NCBI GenBank assembly: GCA_031082005.1
Contig: JAVHLR010000002.1
Location: 1 to 42,111 of the forward strand
DNA: 42,111 nt
Reading direction: 5' to 3'
Source of the DNA: Patescibacteria group bacterium
GTDB lineage: Bacteria > Patescibacteriota > Patescibacteriia > 2-12-FULL-60-25
In this document: in pieces, positions 29,896-37,335 of the stretch
How the letters are laid out: the number at the start of each line of letters is the position of its first letter
Numbering within the stretch: position 1 is the first letter of the stretch
Made by a program: the position numbers and the translations under genes
Notes under the pieces: model-generated
Databases searched by the model: none
The model's input: the letters and a program-made list of their open reading frames with translations, nothing else
What the model was told of the DNA's origin: nothing

Positions 29896-32553
29896 ATGTC
29901 TGAAAAAGCACTGGTCATCGATGCTAATGCCTTATTGCATCGCGCTTGGCATGCTCTGCCGCCGTTAACGTCGCCGGACGGGGTTTTGGTCAACGCGATA
30001 TACGGTTTCTCGATGGTGTTGCTTAAGGTCTTGGATACGGAAAGGCCGGATTATCTGGCTGTGTGTTGGGATACGGCGGCGCCGACATTCAGGCACACCG
30101 CAGAACCGCAATATAAGGCGCAGCGAGAAGAACAGCCGCAGGAGTTTTATGATCAGGCGCCGGAAGTGAAGAAAATCGTCACAGCCTTAGGTGGAACGAA
30201 TTTGGAGTTGGATGGATACGAGGCTGATGACCTGTTGGGTACTCTTGCGGTGCGGTTTTCGTCAAAAAACGTAGAAGTGACATTGTTGACCAGCGATAAG
30301 GATGCTTGGCAGGCAATCGGGAAACGGGTAAGGGTGGTTGCCTTCAAAAAAGGCGTCACCGAGACCATGACGTATGACGAGGAGAATCTGAAGACGCTGG
30401 TGGGCTTGCGTCCTGATCAGATTGTTGATTTTAAGGCGATGCGCGGAGATGCTTCGGATAATCTGAAGGGCGTGCCCGGCATCGGAGAAGTCACGGCGAC
30501 AAAGCTGCTTCAGACATATGATGATTTAGACAGGATACTTAAGGCGGCACATGATCCTAAGAGCGAAATGACCGCGTCAGTCAGGAACAAATTATTGGCG
30601 GGCGAGGCGTCGGCGAGAGCTACTCTTCCGCTGGTAAGGCTGGTGACGAATGTACCGATCGTCGATGATTTGAACGAACTGAAGCGCAGATCAGTCGACG
30701 TGGAAGAATTGAAAAATCTGTTCGTCGGTTTTGGTTTCAAGACTCTGCTGTCGCGTCTTGCCCTGAAAGACGAGACTTATGGACCAAGCCAGAGAATAAA
30801 TGAGACGAATGACCGCATCGCGAAAAATAACGAAACAAAACCGGGTTCTTGTGACACTACGTCTGACATAAAGTCTTTTGCGGCAAAGATCAAAGCAGGC
30901 GACGAGATTTTTCTCCAGCAAGTTGCGTTACCGCAAGAATCGTTGTTCGGTGATGTGCCGATCTTTGCGTTAGCCTCGGATAAAGAGATATTAGCGGTGT
31001 CGCAGCACATAATCGATGACGAAGCCGGTAAGAGTGCGTTGAGGATTTTATTGGAGGACGACAGGATATTAAAGTCGGGTCATGGTCTGAAGCGGGCTGT
31101 TCACTGGTGTGCGGAAAAAGGTCTGCATTTAAGGGGTTTGGGTTTTGATACCGAGATCGCCGCCTATCTGCTTTCTGCAGGAGAGGGCGGTCATGACCTG
31201 GACGAACTGGCGAAAGACAGACTGGGTCTGATCAGGAAAGCCGATTGTCCTGATGTCGTATTTTTTGTTGACGCGATAAGAAAATTGGCTCCGGGTCTGA
31301 AGGCGGAGATCGAACAGGACGGTTTAGTCGATATACTCGATAAATATGAAATGCCATTGATACCTGTTTTGGCAGAGATGGAAGAGAACGGGATCAAGAT
31401 AGACAAATTATATTTCAAGAAGTTGTCACAAGATTTCACAGCTGAAAAATCGCGGCTGGAGAAAGAGATGGTCACTTTGGCTGGTGAGGAATTCAACCCG
31501 GCATCCCCCACCCAGCTCTCACATATTTTGTTCGATGTACTAGGTGTCTCCACAAAAGGCATCAAACGCGGAAAGACCGGAATCTCTACGGCTGCGGCAG
31601 AGTTAGACAAACTGAAAGACGCACATCCGATCATCGAAAAGATCGCGGAATATCGAGAGGTCGCGAAATTGCTTTCGACATATATCGACACCTTACCGCA
31701 GCTTGCCGATGCGGACGACAGGATACATACGACGTTCAATCAGGTGGCGACGGCAACGGGTAGGCTTTCTTCGGTAAATCCAAATCTACAGAACATCCCC
31801 ATCAGAACCGACCAGGGACGCCGTATCAGGCGGGGTTTCGTGGCGAGTGAGGGCTTCGTCCTACTCTCATGTGACTATTCACAGATTGAGCTGCGTGTCA
31901 TAGCGGCTCTATCCAAGGATAAGATGATGCTGCAAGCTTTTGCTCAAGGTCACGACATCCATTCATCAACTGCAGCGGCTATTTGGGGCGTCTCCTTGGA
32001 CGCAGTGACGAAAGAGATGAGGCGCGCGGCAAAGGCAATTAACTTCGGAATCGTTTACGGACAGGGTCCGCAAGGTTTGGCGCGATCTGCGGGTATTCCG
32101 ATGGATCAGGCGAGAGTCTTTATCGACGATTATTTCCAAGTCTATTCCGGCATCAAGGAGTTTTTAGATACTACGAGGGCGAGTGCGCACGAAAAAGGCT
32201 ATGTCGAGACATTATTCGGAAGACGCAGGAAGTTGAAAGACATCAATTCTTCGCGGCCCGATATACGAGCGGCCAGTGAGCGTATGGCGATCAATATGCC
32301 GGTGCAAGGCACGGCTGCGGACATGATGAAGCTCGCGATGATTAAGGTGCATGACAGATTGCCCGACATCTCAAAGAGTTCGAGGATGCTATTGCAGGTT
32401 CACGATGAATTGGTTTTTGAAGTCCCGTTTGAGGAGGTGGGCATTGTCGCGGAAAAAGTGAAAATTTTAATGGAGGAAGCCGAGCATATCGGTTGCCCTA
32501 TTGTCGTCGAAGCCAAGCAGGGTGCCAATTGGGAAGAGATGAGAAAGCTTTGA
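29896..32553 (+). CDS. polA: DNA polymerase I
   Basis: PolA fills gaps and removes RNA primers. The 885-residue form starting MSEKALVIDANALLHRAW is preferred; a GTG six codons upstream is unlikely because it lies in the promoter. The 5' nuclease domain (about 1-290) shows LVIDANAL, LDGYEADDLLGTLA and LLTSDKDAWQ. The 3'-5' exonuclease-like domain (about 315-480) keeps its fold, including FDTEIAAYLLSAGEGGHDLDELA, but lacks the Asp-x-Glu of Exo I, so proofreading is probably lost. The polymerase domain has DYSQIELR (Asp660), KAINFGIVYG (Lys713-Gly722 region) and VHDELVFE (His836-Asp837). Length is normal. Confidence 0.97.
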   Translation: MSEKALVIDANALLHRAWHALPPLTSPDGVLVNAIYGFSMVLLKVLDTERPDYLAVCWDTAAPTFRHTAEPQYKAQREEQPQEFYDQAPEVKKIVTALGGTNLELDGYEADDLLGTLAVRFSSKNVEVTLLTSDKDAWQAIGKRVRVVAFKKGVTETMTYDEENLKTLVGLRPDQIVDFKAMRGDASDNLKGVPGIGEVTATKLLQTYDDLDRILKAAHDPKSEMTASVRNKLLAGEASARATLPLVRLVTNVPIVDDLNELKRRSVDVEELKNLFVGFGFKTLLSRLALKDETYGPSQRINETNDRIAKNNETKPGSCDTTSDIKSFAAKIKAGDEIFLQQVALPQESLFGDVPIFALASDKEILAVSQHIIDDEAGKSALRILLEDDRILKSGHGLKRAVHWCAEKGLHLRGLGFDTEIAAYLLSAGEGGHDLDELAKDRLGLIRKADCPDVVFFVDAIRKLAPGLKAEIEQDGLVDILDKYEMPLIPVLAEMEENGIKIDKLYFKKLSQDFTAEKSRLEKEMVTLAGEEFNPASPTQLSHILFDVLGVSTKGIKRGKTGISTAAAELDKLKDAHPIIEKIAEYREVAKLLSTYIDTLPQLADADDRIHTTFNQVATATGRLSSVNPNLQNIPIRTDQGRRIRRGFVASEGFVLLSCDYSQIELRVIAALSKDKMMLQAFAQGHDIHSSTAAAIWGVSLDAVTKEMRRAAKAINFGIVYGQGPQGLARSAGIPMDQARVFIDDYFQVYSGIKEFLDTTRASAHEKGYVETLFGRRRKLKDINSSRPDIRAASERMAINMPVQGTAADMMKLAMIKVHDRLPDISKSSRMLLQVHDELVFEVPFEEVGIVAEKVKILMEEAEHIGCPIVVEAKQGANWEEMRKL

Positions 32554-32601
32554 TTTGAACCTCCTATTCCCTTTCTTTAGATGTCAGGATAGGCTGTACG
32601 C

Positions 32602-33432
32602 ATGTTGTTGATTTGTTCGGGTAAAGATACATTCCGCTCGAGGCAGAAGGCCCAAGAGTTGGTGGATGCATTCAAGCTGAAGTTCGATTCGAGCGGTTTT
32701 TCAATAGAAAAAATCGATGCGAAAAATATTGACGGAGTACTGAATCAGACGGGCGCGATGTCGATGTTTTCCGCCCGAAGGTTGATCAGGTGTGATGGTC
32801 TATTGGCGCAGATAAAGCCACCGCAGCTCAAGACGTTGATCAAGAGATTGAAGGAAGACGCGTCGGGATTGATCCTTGTCACCCTGGAGTCGGACGAAGT
32901 GAGCGAGAAGATGATGAAGGATCTGAAGGACGTCGAGGTACACCGGTACGAATTCGATCTGATGGGTTCAGATGAATTCAAACTGTGGTGCAAAAAATTC
33001 GCAATCAATAATGACGTGAACGAAAAGAGAGCGATGGAAGCGGCGGTCAGGTACTATCCGGATACATGGATGGCTTATCAAGAGATGATGAAACTTTCAG
33101 CTAATCCTGATGCACCAATGATCGAATTGGACACGGATGAAGGAAACGTTTTTGGCGCGGTGGGCAAGTATCTCTCGAAGGCGCAGGGATGGAGATCTTT
33201 TTTACATGATTTTTACGAAGAGCAAGTCCCCTCTTTGGTCTATGGGCAAAGTAAAAGCGGTTTAAAAGTTCAAGACGGACAGGACGTCAGGTTACCGCCT
33301 TTTGCGAAAAATATTCTGATGCGGACAAAAGCCGATAATCTCTTGCTCGGCTTGAAAAGCGGAGCCGAATGTTTATTCGTTTCTCGTACTGGTTTAGCCA
33401 CCGTTGATGAAATCGAGAGTTTTTACAAATAA
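32602..33432 (+). CDS. holA: DNA polymerase III delta subunit
   Basis: The 276-residue protein is a HolA-like clamp-loader subunit. Delta opens the beta clamp during loading. Features are the early LLICSGKDTFRSRQKAQEL, the LIRCDGLL and LILVTLESDE strands of an AAA+-like domain without Walker A, and a late FAKNILMRTKADNLLLGLKSG resembling the C-terminal collar. It is shorter and more diverged than E. coli HolA (343), so the assignment rests on motif pattern, length and position: holA next to rpsT is a common bacterial pairing. It starts just 48 bases behind polA. A shared terminator lies between it and rpsT. Confidence 0.8.
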   Translation: MLLICSGKDTFRSRQKAQELVDAFKLKFDSSGFSIEKIDAKNIDGVLNQTGAMSMFSARRLIRCDGLLAQIKPPQLKTLIKRLKEDASGLILVTLESDEVSEKMMKDLKDVEVHRYEFDLMGSDEFKLWCKKFAINNDVNEKRAMEAAVRYYPDTWMAYQEMMKLSANPDAPMIELDTDEGNVFGAVGKYLSKAQGWRSFLHDFYEEQVPSLVYGQSKSGLKVQDGQDVRLPPFAKNILMRTKADNLLLGLKSGAECLFVSRTGLATVDEIESFYK

Positions 33433-33466
33433 AAAATCGCCCCGAATTGGTCGGGGCGATTTTTTA
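33431..33466. terminator. bidirectional terminator between holA and rpsT
   Basis: TCGCCCCGA (33437-33445) pairs with TCGGGGCGA (33451-33459), with six A's before and six T's after, so it works for both convergent genes. Confidence 0.9.
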
Positions 33467-33730
33467 TTTACCGGCTTTAGCCAGTGATTTCATTAAAGTT
33501 GATTTTTTTCGTGACGCTTTGTTTTTCTTCACGATCCCTACCTTGACTGCTTTGTCCATGATCTGCTGAAAATGCGCAATGTGCGTTTTTGCTTCTTCAA
33601 AGTTTTTTGCATCAAGCGCTTTTTTGCTGGCGTTCGTTAAAAATTTGATATAGCTCTTGAGCTTATCGTTGTGAGCCTGGCGTTTTTTTGTTTGACGCAA
33701 GTGCTTGATGGAAGCTTGCTTGTTTGGCAT
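33464..33730 (-). CDS. rpsT: 30S ribosomal protein S20
   Basis: S20 is a basic helical protein of the 30S subunit. The 88-residue product starts MPNKQASIKHLRQTKKRQAHN and includes KALDAKNFEEAKTHIAHFQQIMDKAVKVGIVKKNKASRKKSTLMKSL in order, the pattern of the family (K-xx-HKNKAARxxS). It is nearly all charged and helical. It has its own promoter (TTGACT/TATATT), whose start is about 7 bases before ATG. The neighbouring holA is the classic partner. Confidence 0.96.
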   Translation of the reverse strand: MPNKQASIKHLRQTKKRQAHNDKLKSYIKFLTNASKKALDAKNFEEAKTHIAHFQQIMDKAVKVGIVKKNKASRKKSTLMKSLAKAGK

Positions 33731-33743
33731 AGATTGTCAGAAG

Positions 33744-33772
33744 AATATACGTAAACTTACAGATTCAGTCAA
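33744..33772 (-). promoter_or_regulatory. promoter of rpsT
   Basis: Minus-strand TTGACT (33767-33772), 17-base spacer, TATATT (33744-33749). Confidence 0.65.
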
Positions 33773-33788
33773 GAGGTTATAGGTATTG

Positions 33789-33817
33789 TTGACTTTAGGA
33801 GTTTAATATCTTATTCT
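33789..33817 (+). promoter_or_regulatory. promoter of the tRNA-Arg/tRNA-Ala pair
   Basis: TTGACT (33789-33794), 17-base spacer, TATTCT (33812-33817), about 53 bases before the first tRNA base. Confidence 0.6.
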
Positions 33818-33869
33818 ATTTTAGCTAAAAATGAGCTAGTTGGTCGTACTTAAATATTTTACGACGCAT

Positions 33870-33943
33870 GTCTCCATAGTTCAAGGGAAGAATAAGGGAC
33901 TCCTAAGCCCTAGATGGTGGTTCGATTCCACCTGGAGACACCA
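33870..33943 (+). tRNA. tRNA-Arg (anticodon CCT)
   Basis: Acceptor GTCTCCA/TGGAGAC, D arm GTTC/GAAT, anticodon loop CTCCTAA, T arm GGTGG-TTCGATT-CCACC and encoded CCA are visible. The anticodon CCU reads AGG. Pair 31-39 is an A-G mismatch, which is an oddity of the stem. Confidence 0.9.
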
Positions 33944-33984
33944 GGAAAGTATTTCATCCGAATATTGTCCCGGTGTCTCCAAAT

Positions 33985-34000
33985 TGTTTCACGTGAAACA
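33985..34000. promoter_or_regulatory. parS site 1
   Basis: Perfect TGTTTCACGTGAAACA between the two tRNA genes. It matches the ParB-binding consensus of chromosomal parS. Confidence 0.8.
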
Positions 34001-34003
34001 TTT

Positions 34004-34079
34004 GGGCCGATAGCTCAGTTGGTAGAGCGCTGCATTCGCATTGCAGAGGTCGGGGGTTCGAATCCCCCTCGGTCCACCA
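34004..34079 (+). tRNA. tRNA-Ala (anticodon CGC)
   Basis: All arms are present: acceptor GGGCCGA/TCGGTCC with the G3-U70 wobble that marks tRNA-Ala, D arm GCTC/GAGC, anticodon stem CTGCA/TGCAG with loop TTCGCAT, T arm GGGGG-TTCGAAT-CCCCC and encoded CCA. The anticodon CGC reads GCG. Confidence 0.95.
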
Positions 34080-34147
34080 TGAGTAAGATCGCCATACGGC
34101 GATTTTATTTTTTTTAGGAAACGATGCGTTATGATTTTTTTCAAAAT

Positions 34148-34163
34148 TGTTTCACGTGAAACA
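34148..34163. promoter_or_regulatory. parS site 2
   Basis: Perfect TGTTTCACGTGAAACA. The dyad symmetry extends 7 bases further on each side (TCAAAAT/ATTTTGA). Confidence 0.8.
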
Positions 34164-34271
34164 ATTTTGAAAATGAATTTTCTAGCAGATCGTGTATTTC
34201 ATGCATTTGAGCTAATTGCGCTGTATGACACTTTGATGGCAACTATTTTTTAACATCGACATGTTTCAAAT

Positions 34272-34287
34272 TGTTTCACGTGAAACA
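34272..34287. promoter_or_regulatory. parS site 3
   Basis: Perfect TGTTTCACGTGAAACA with the symmetric flank TCAAAT/ATTTGA. Confidence 0.8.
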
Positions 34288-34454
34288 ATTTGAGATTAAT
34301 GTACTCGTTATCCAAATTATTTGTGCTATGAAAATCTACTTTTTAGAGATGTTGGTTCTCTTAGTTTAGATAGTATTGTTTAGTTGCTGTCGGCTTAGGA
34401 AGTTTGTCATACAATTGAAAGCTTATACAGTTGAAGCGCCATGTCTTTCAAAAT

Positions 34455-34470
34455 TGTTTCACGTGAAACA
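34455..34470. promoter_or_regulatory. parS site 4
   Basis: Perfect TGTTTCACGTGAAACA, with AAAAT/ATTTT symmetric flanks. Confidence 0.8.
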
Positions 34471-34636
34471 ATTTTTAAATTAAATAAGTAAATTAACGAA
34501 AATGAATTTTGTTTTTGTTTTGGAACATGATTTAACTTATTTAGTCTAAGATGTGGGTGCTTGTTTGGTTATCTCGTGCGTATCCGCGTTCATGGCTTTT
34601 ATAAAAAAATAGGGAATTGTTTATCTTTAAAAAAAA

Positions 34637-34652
34637 TGTTTCACGTGAAACA
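34637..34652. promoter_or_regulatory. parS site 5
   Basis: Perfect TGTTTCACGTGAAACA; flanks are not symmetric. Confidence 0.8.
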
Positions 34653-34822
34653 ATTGCAAAACACCAAATAACTAGGTAAAACTCTCGTATGAGTGTTAAA
34701 AATTTATTTGAGACAAATTTAACACTTATTGATTGATTTGTTTATAGAACGCGCTAATGACAGATCGGGCACTGAGATACCAGATATGAATAATCATAAG
34801 AACGAGGTACAAGGGGAAAAAT

Positions 34823-34838
34823 TGTTTCACGTGAAACA
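34823..34838. promoter_or_regulatory. parS site 6
   Basis: Perfect TGTTTCACGTGAAACA with AAAT-like/ATTT symmetric flanks. Confidence 0.8.
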
Positions 34839-35031
34839 ATTTGTAATTATGAATTTACTTATTGCGAAAAGGATTTGAGGGTTTGAGCGATTAGTTTGGA
34901 GTAGCGATCGAGATATTTGGATGTATTAAGAAATGAGCAAAAGGACGTTCTGCTTTCATGGTTGTTCTGTTTTAAAAAATTGCTGCGTTAATGTACATCG
35001 GTTGTTAAATTGATTGTATGGAGTGTAAAAA

Positions 35032-35047
35032 TGTTTCACGTGAAACA
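35032..35047. promoter_or_regulatory. parS site 7
   Basis: Perfect TGTTTCACGTGAAACA with AAA/TTT flanks, about 70 bases before the surface-protein gene. Confidence 0.8.
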
Positions 35048-35081
35048 TTTATTATGAATTTTACGACGCATAACAGTATTC

Positions 35082-35110
35082 TTTAAAAAATACTAAATTT
35101 AGGCTATAAT
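35082..35110 (+). promoter_or_regulatory. promoter of the first surface-protein gene
   Basis: TTTAAA (35082-35087), 17-base spacer, perfect TATAAT (35105-35110). The start is predicted within a few bases of the ATG at 35119. Confidence 0.65.
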
Positions 35111-35118
35111 TCTAGCGC

Positions 35119-36051
35119 ATGAGAAGCTCTGGCTTGTTGATGCGGATGAGTATTTTATTGATACTTAGTTTTTCTATTGTAAATTTACACGTTTTTGCCA
35201 TGACGAGCACTAACTATCAAATAAACTGGGACTCAATTAACAGCGGTGGTGATGATATATCCACATCCACTAATTACTCACTGCATGACACGGTGGGAGA
35301 GCAGGCGACGGGTGAATCAACTAGTACTAATTACTCAATAAGCGCTGGCTATAGGGTGGGAGAGGGTGAAGAGGCACAATTGAGTTTTAATTTAGGAACT
35401 CAAGAGGATGCAACTGGATCGGCGTATACTGTTTTTAACAATGCCGGTTTGTTTGTGACTGTCAATTCAACCTCTAGTTTTTCCGTTGATGACATGATTG
35501 GTGTTGTGGAAAATATGGGATTATCCCAGATTATTGCAGTCGGAAAGATAACTTCAATCTCGGGTTTTGATGTCTATGTGGATCAATGGGACGGCTCTCC
35601 GGGGAGTTTGAGTGCATCGCCGGCGGGGGGTGATGACTTTGTCTATAGATTAAATGGGAATTCAATTGATTTCGGTACTTTGAGCGCTTCGACAGGGAAG
35701 ACATCCTTGACAGCAACGAGGGTGACATCTGATGCGCAGAACGGTTATACTGTATATGTCAGCGAAAACCATGATTTGTGGTATTCGACTACTACGGCAA
35801 TCCTGGATGTAGCTGATGGAACGGTCACAGTGGGTAGTGAAGAATATGGGTGGGAAGTTTTTGGTTCCGGTGCAACCAGCACGGGTTCGGATTATGCTTT
35901 TACGACGACGACACGGGCAATCCAGCAGTCGAGTGCAGTCGCGACGACGGAAGAGAGAGTCGGGTTTGTGTATAAGATATCGATAAATAATAACACCCCA
36001 GCGGGGAATTATTCGCACCTTGTTTATTACACTGTAACGGCAAATTATTGA
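35119..36051 (+). CDS. secreted beta-rich surface protein, WxL-like C-terminus
   Basis: The 310-residue protein begins with a signal peptide (hydrophobic residues about 7-27, then VFAMT). The mature chain is Ser/Thr/Gly-rich and beta-strand predicted. Two short repeats near the N-terminus, TSTNYQINWDSINSGGDDIS and TSTNYSISAGYRVGEG, share the TSTNYxI start. The C-terminal 25 residues (SINNNTPAGNYSHLVYYTVTANY) closely resemble those of the 336-residue protein next door (TSGTPAGSYSQTVTYYVTATY), so the two share a terminal domain, similar in style to WxL-domain ends, though no W-x-L is present. It is probably displayed at the cell surface. It seems leaderless. The function is unknown. Confidence 0.85.
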   Translation: MRSSGLLMRMSILLILSFSIVNLHVFAMTSTNYQINWDSINSGGDDISTSTNYSLHDTVGEQATGESTSTNYSISAGYRVGEGEEAQLSFNLGTQEDATGSAYTVFNNAGLFVTVNSTSSFSVDDMIGVVENMGLSQIIAVGKITSISGFDVYVDQWDGSPGSLSASPAGGDDFVYRLNGNSIDFGTLSASTGKTSLTATRVTSDAQNGYTVYVSENHDLWYSTTTAILDVADGTVTVGSEEYGWEVFGSGATSTGSDYAFTTTTRAIQQSSAVATTEERVGFVYKISINNNTPAGNYSHLVYYTVTANY

Positions 36052-36257
36052 TCTTTTGATGATCGACGCTCGTGCCAAGAACAGGATGGCACGTCGTGGT
36101 TCTTCAAGAAAACGGTCGATTTCCGTAGCCTCATGCGGAAAGAAGAACTTAATAATTCGTTTTGGGGCAAACAAGTTTATATTTTCATCATCATGAGGGG
36201 GAAAAATATAAACTCGATCTACTTCGGCACTCATGAAGCCGAGGTTAAAAACAAAAT
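36052..36257 (+). promoter_or_regulatory. structured spacer/leader before the second surface-protein gene
   Basis: Three inverted repeats fill this 206-base gap: GTGCC/GGCAC (about 36072-36094), a long AT-rich stem TTTATATTTT/GAAAAATATAAA (about 36175-36212) and CTTCGGC/GCCGAGG (about 36223-36244). A possible promoter with a TATATT -10 box lies at the long stem. GAGG is too far from the ATG to be its ribosome-binding site. The structures could be a riboregulator or a processing site. Confidence 0.4.
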
Positions 36258-37268
36258 ATGAGAAAAATATTATCTAAGATATCACTAGTAGCGATCGTGT
36301 TAAGCACGATGTTGGTAGGTATGCCGGTTGGTGCGTCGGGTGTCGCGGTAACGCTCACGCCGAATTCAAGTTCTTCGTCACCGACTGATGTGACTATTGC
36401 CTGGACTGGATCCGCTATTATCCCTTCGGGAAATACGGTTACCATCACGGCTGCAGGAGCGGGTACGATTACCTTCTCGTCAGGTACACCGGCGACTGTC
36501 GATTTGGACGGCGACGCGACTCCTGATGGTACGTTGACCTCCACGAGCACCAATTCAGCGACTTATACGCTTTCTGCTCCGACGACGTTGCTCACCAATT
36601 CGCTTGAGTTGAGCGTAGCTTTCCCAGCAGGTGCCTATTCGTATTCGATAGCTGTATTTGTTTCCGGCATCGCTGATTTTGGAGCAGCTTTGTTCTATGC
36701 GAACGGCAGCAACCAGGTCAGTGTGACCGCGACCGTGCCAGCCACGCTGTCACTTGCGATTACTCCGGGAACGGATGTGGAGACGTTGACGAATTCATGT
36801 AATTTAGGGACTCTGACTACTGCCGCTTCATCAACTTGCAGTTATCGCTTGTTGATCGGAACGAATGCAGCTTCTGGGTTCCAGGCTACCATTGCTGCCA
36901 ATGCAGACCTGAATTACAGCGGAAGCGCGACGATCACGCAGGTCGTCGATAACGCCGCTTCAAATCCAGGTAACGCAGAGCAATATGGCATAGAGGTCTA
37001 TGGCGCTACGACCGGCGGTCGTGTCGCTGGAGGTGCCTACACTGGTGCGGTAACAGAGAATAATCCGACTGGATATACTTTTGGAACCGATACCTCGCCG
37101 GTACCGACGTCTACGCAGAACTTCATCAGCTATAATGATGCATTCGATAGATCGAATGCCACATTGGCCAAGTCCACTCTAGTCAAACATTTTGCGAATA
37201 TCACCAGCGGTACTCCCGCAGGAAGCTATTCGCAGACAGTTACTTATTACGTAACAGCAACTTACTAG
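36258..37268 (+). CDS. secreted surface protein paralogous at its C-terminus to the previous gene
   Basis: The 336-residue product has a typical signal peptide (MRKILSKISLVAIVLSTMLVGMPVGASG, cleaved around residue 26). The mature protein is Ser/Thr/Ala-rich and beta-strand predicted, with only two cysteines (both in a short central stretch, possibly a disulfide). It contains a DLDGDATPDGTLT acidic loop that could bind calcium. The end, ITSGTPAGSYSQTVTYYVTATY, matches the preceding gene's C-terminus. Such TPAGxYS endings resemble the final strands of WxL-type and pilin-like surface domains. The next gene encodes a DUF916-like protein, the usual partner of WxL proteins. A hairpin with a GCAA loop lies just after the stop. 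Confidence 0.82.
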   Translation: MRKILSKISLVAIVLSTMLVGMPVGASGVAVTLTPNSSSSSPTDVTIAWTGSAIIPSGNTVTITAAGAGTITFSSGTPATVDLDGDATPDGTLTSTSTNSATYTLSAPTTLLTNSLELSVAFPAGAYSYSIAVFVSGIADFGAALFYANGSNQVSVTATVPATLSLAITPGTDVETLTNSCNLGTLTTAASSTCSYRLLIGTNAASGFQATIAANADLNYSGSATITQVVDNAASNPGNAEQYGIEVYGATTGGRVAGGAYTGAVTENNPTGYTFGTDTSPVPTSTQNFISYNDAFDRSNATLAKSTLVKHFANITSGTPAGSYSQTVTYYVTATY

Positions 37269-37284
37269 GGAGTTGGTTCTGCTT

Positions 37285-37310
37285 CTTGATCCCGAGCAAT
37301 CGGGGTCAAG
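37285..37310 (+). promoter_or_regulatory. intercistronic hairpin with GCAA loop
   Basis: CTTGATCCCGA (37285-37295) pairs with TCGGGGTCAAG (37300-37310) with one G-U pair and a GNRA-like loop, without a T-run. It may act as an mRNA stabiliser or processing site rather than a terminator. Confidence 0.5.
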
Positions 37311-37335
37311 GCTGTTGAACTAATAAAACCATATT

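Larger units (their letters stand above)
34080..35118. other. gene-free AT-rich kilobase carrying six parS sites
   Basis: No reading frame of useful length or with a ribosome-binding site is seen on either strand across more than 1 kb, which is rare in a gene-dense genome. The stretch is very AT-rich. Apart from parS sites it holds one moderate inverted repeat (AGTGTTAAA 34692-34700 with TTTAACACT 34718-34726), and a promoter at its right end. Its apparent job is as a ParB-loading region. Confidence 0.7.

Noticed and set aside
33985-35047. CRISPR array
   Set aside because: Repeats are a 16-bp perfect palindrome with 108-193-base gaps and no leader or cas genes. The parS consensus explains them better.
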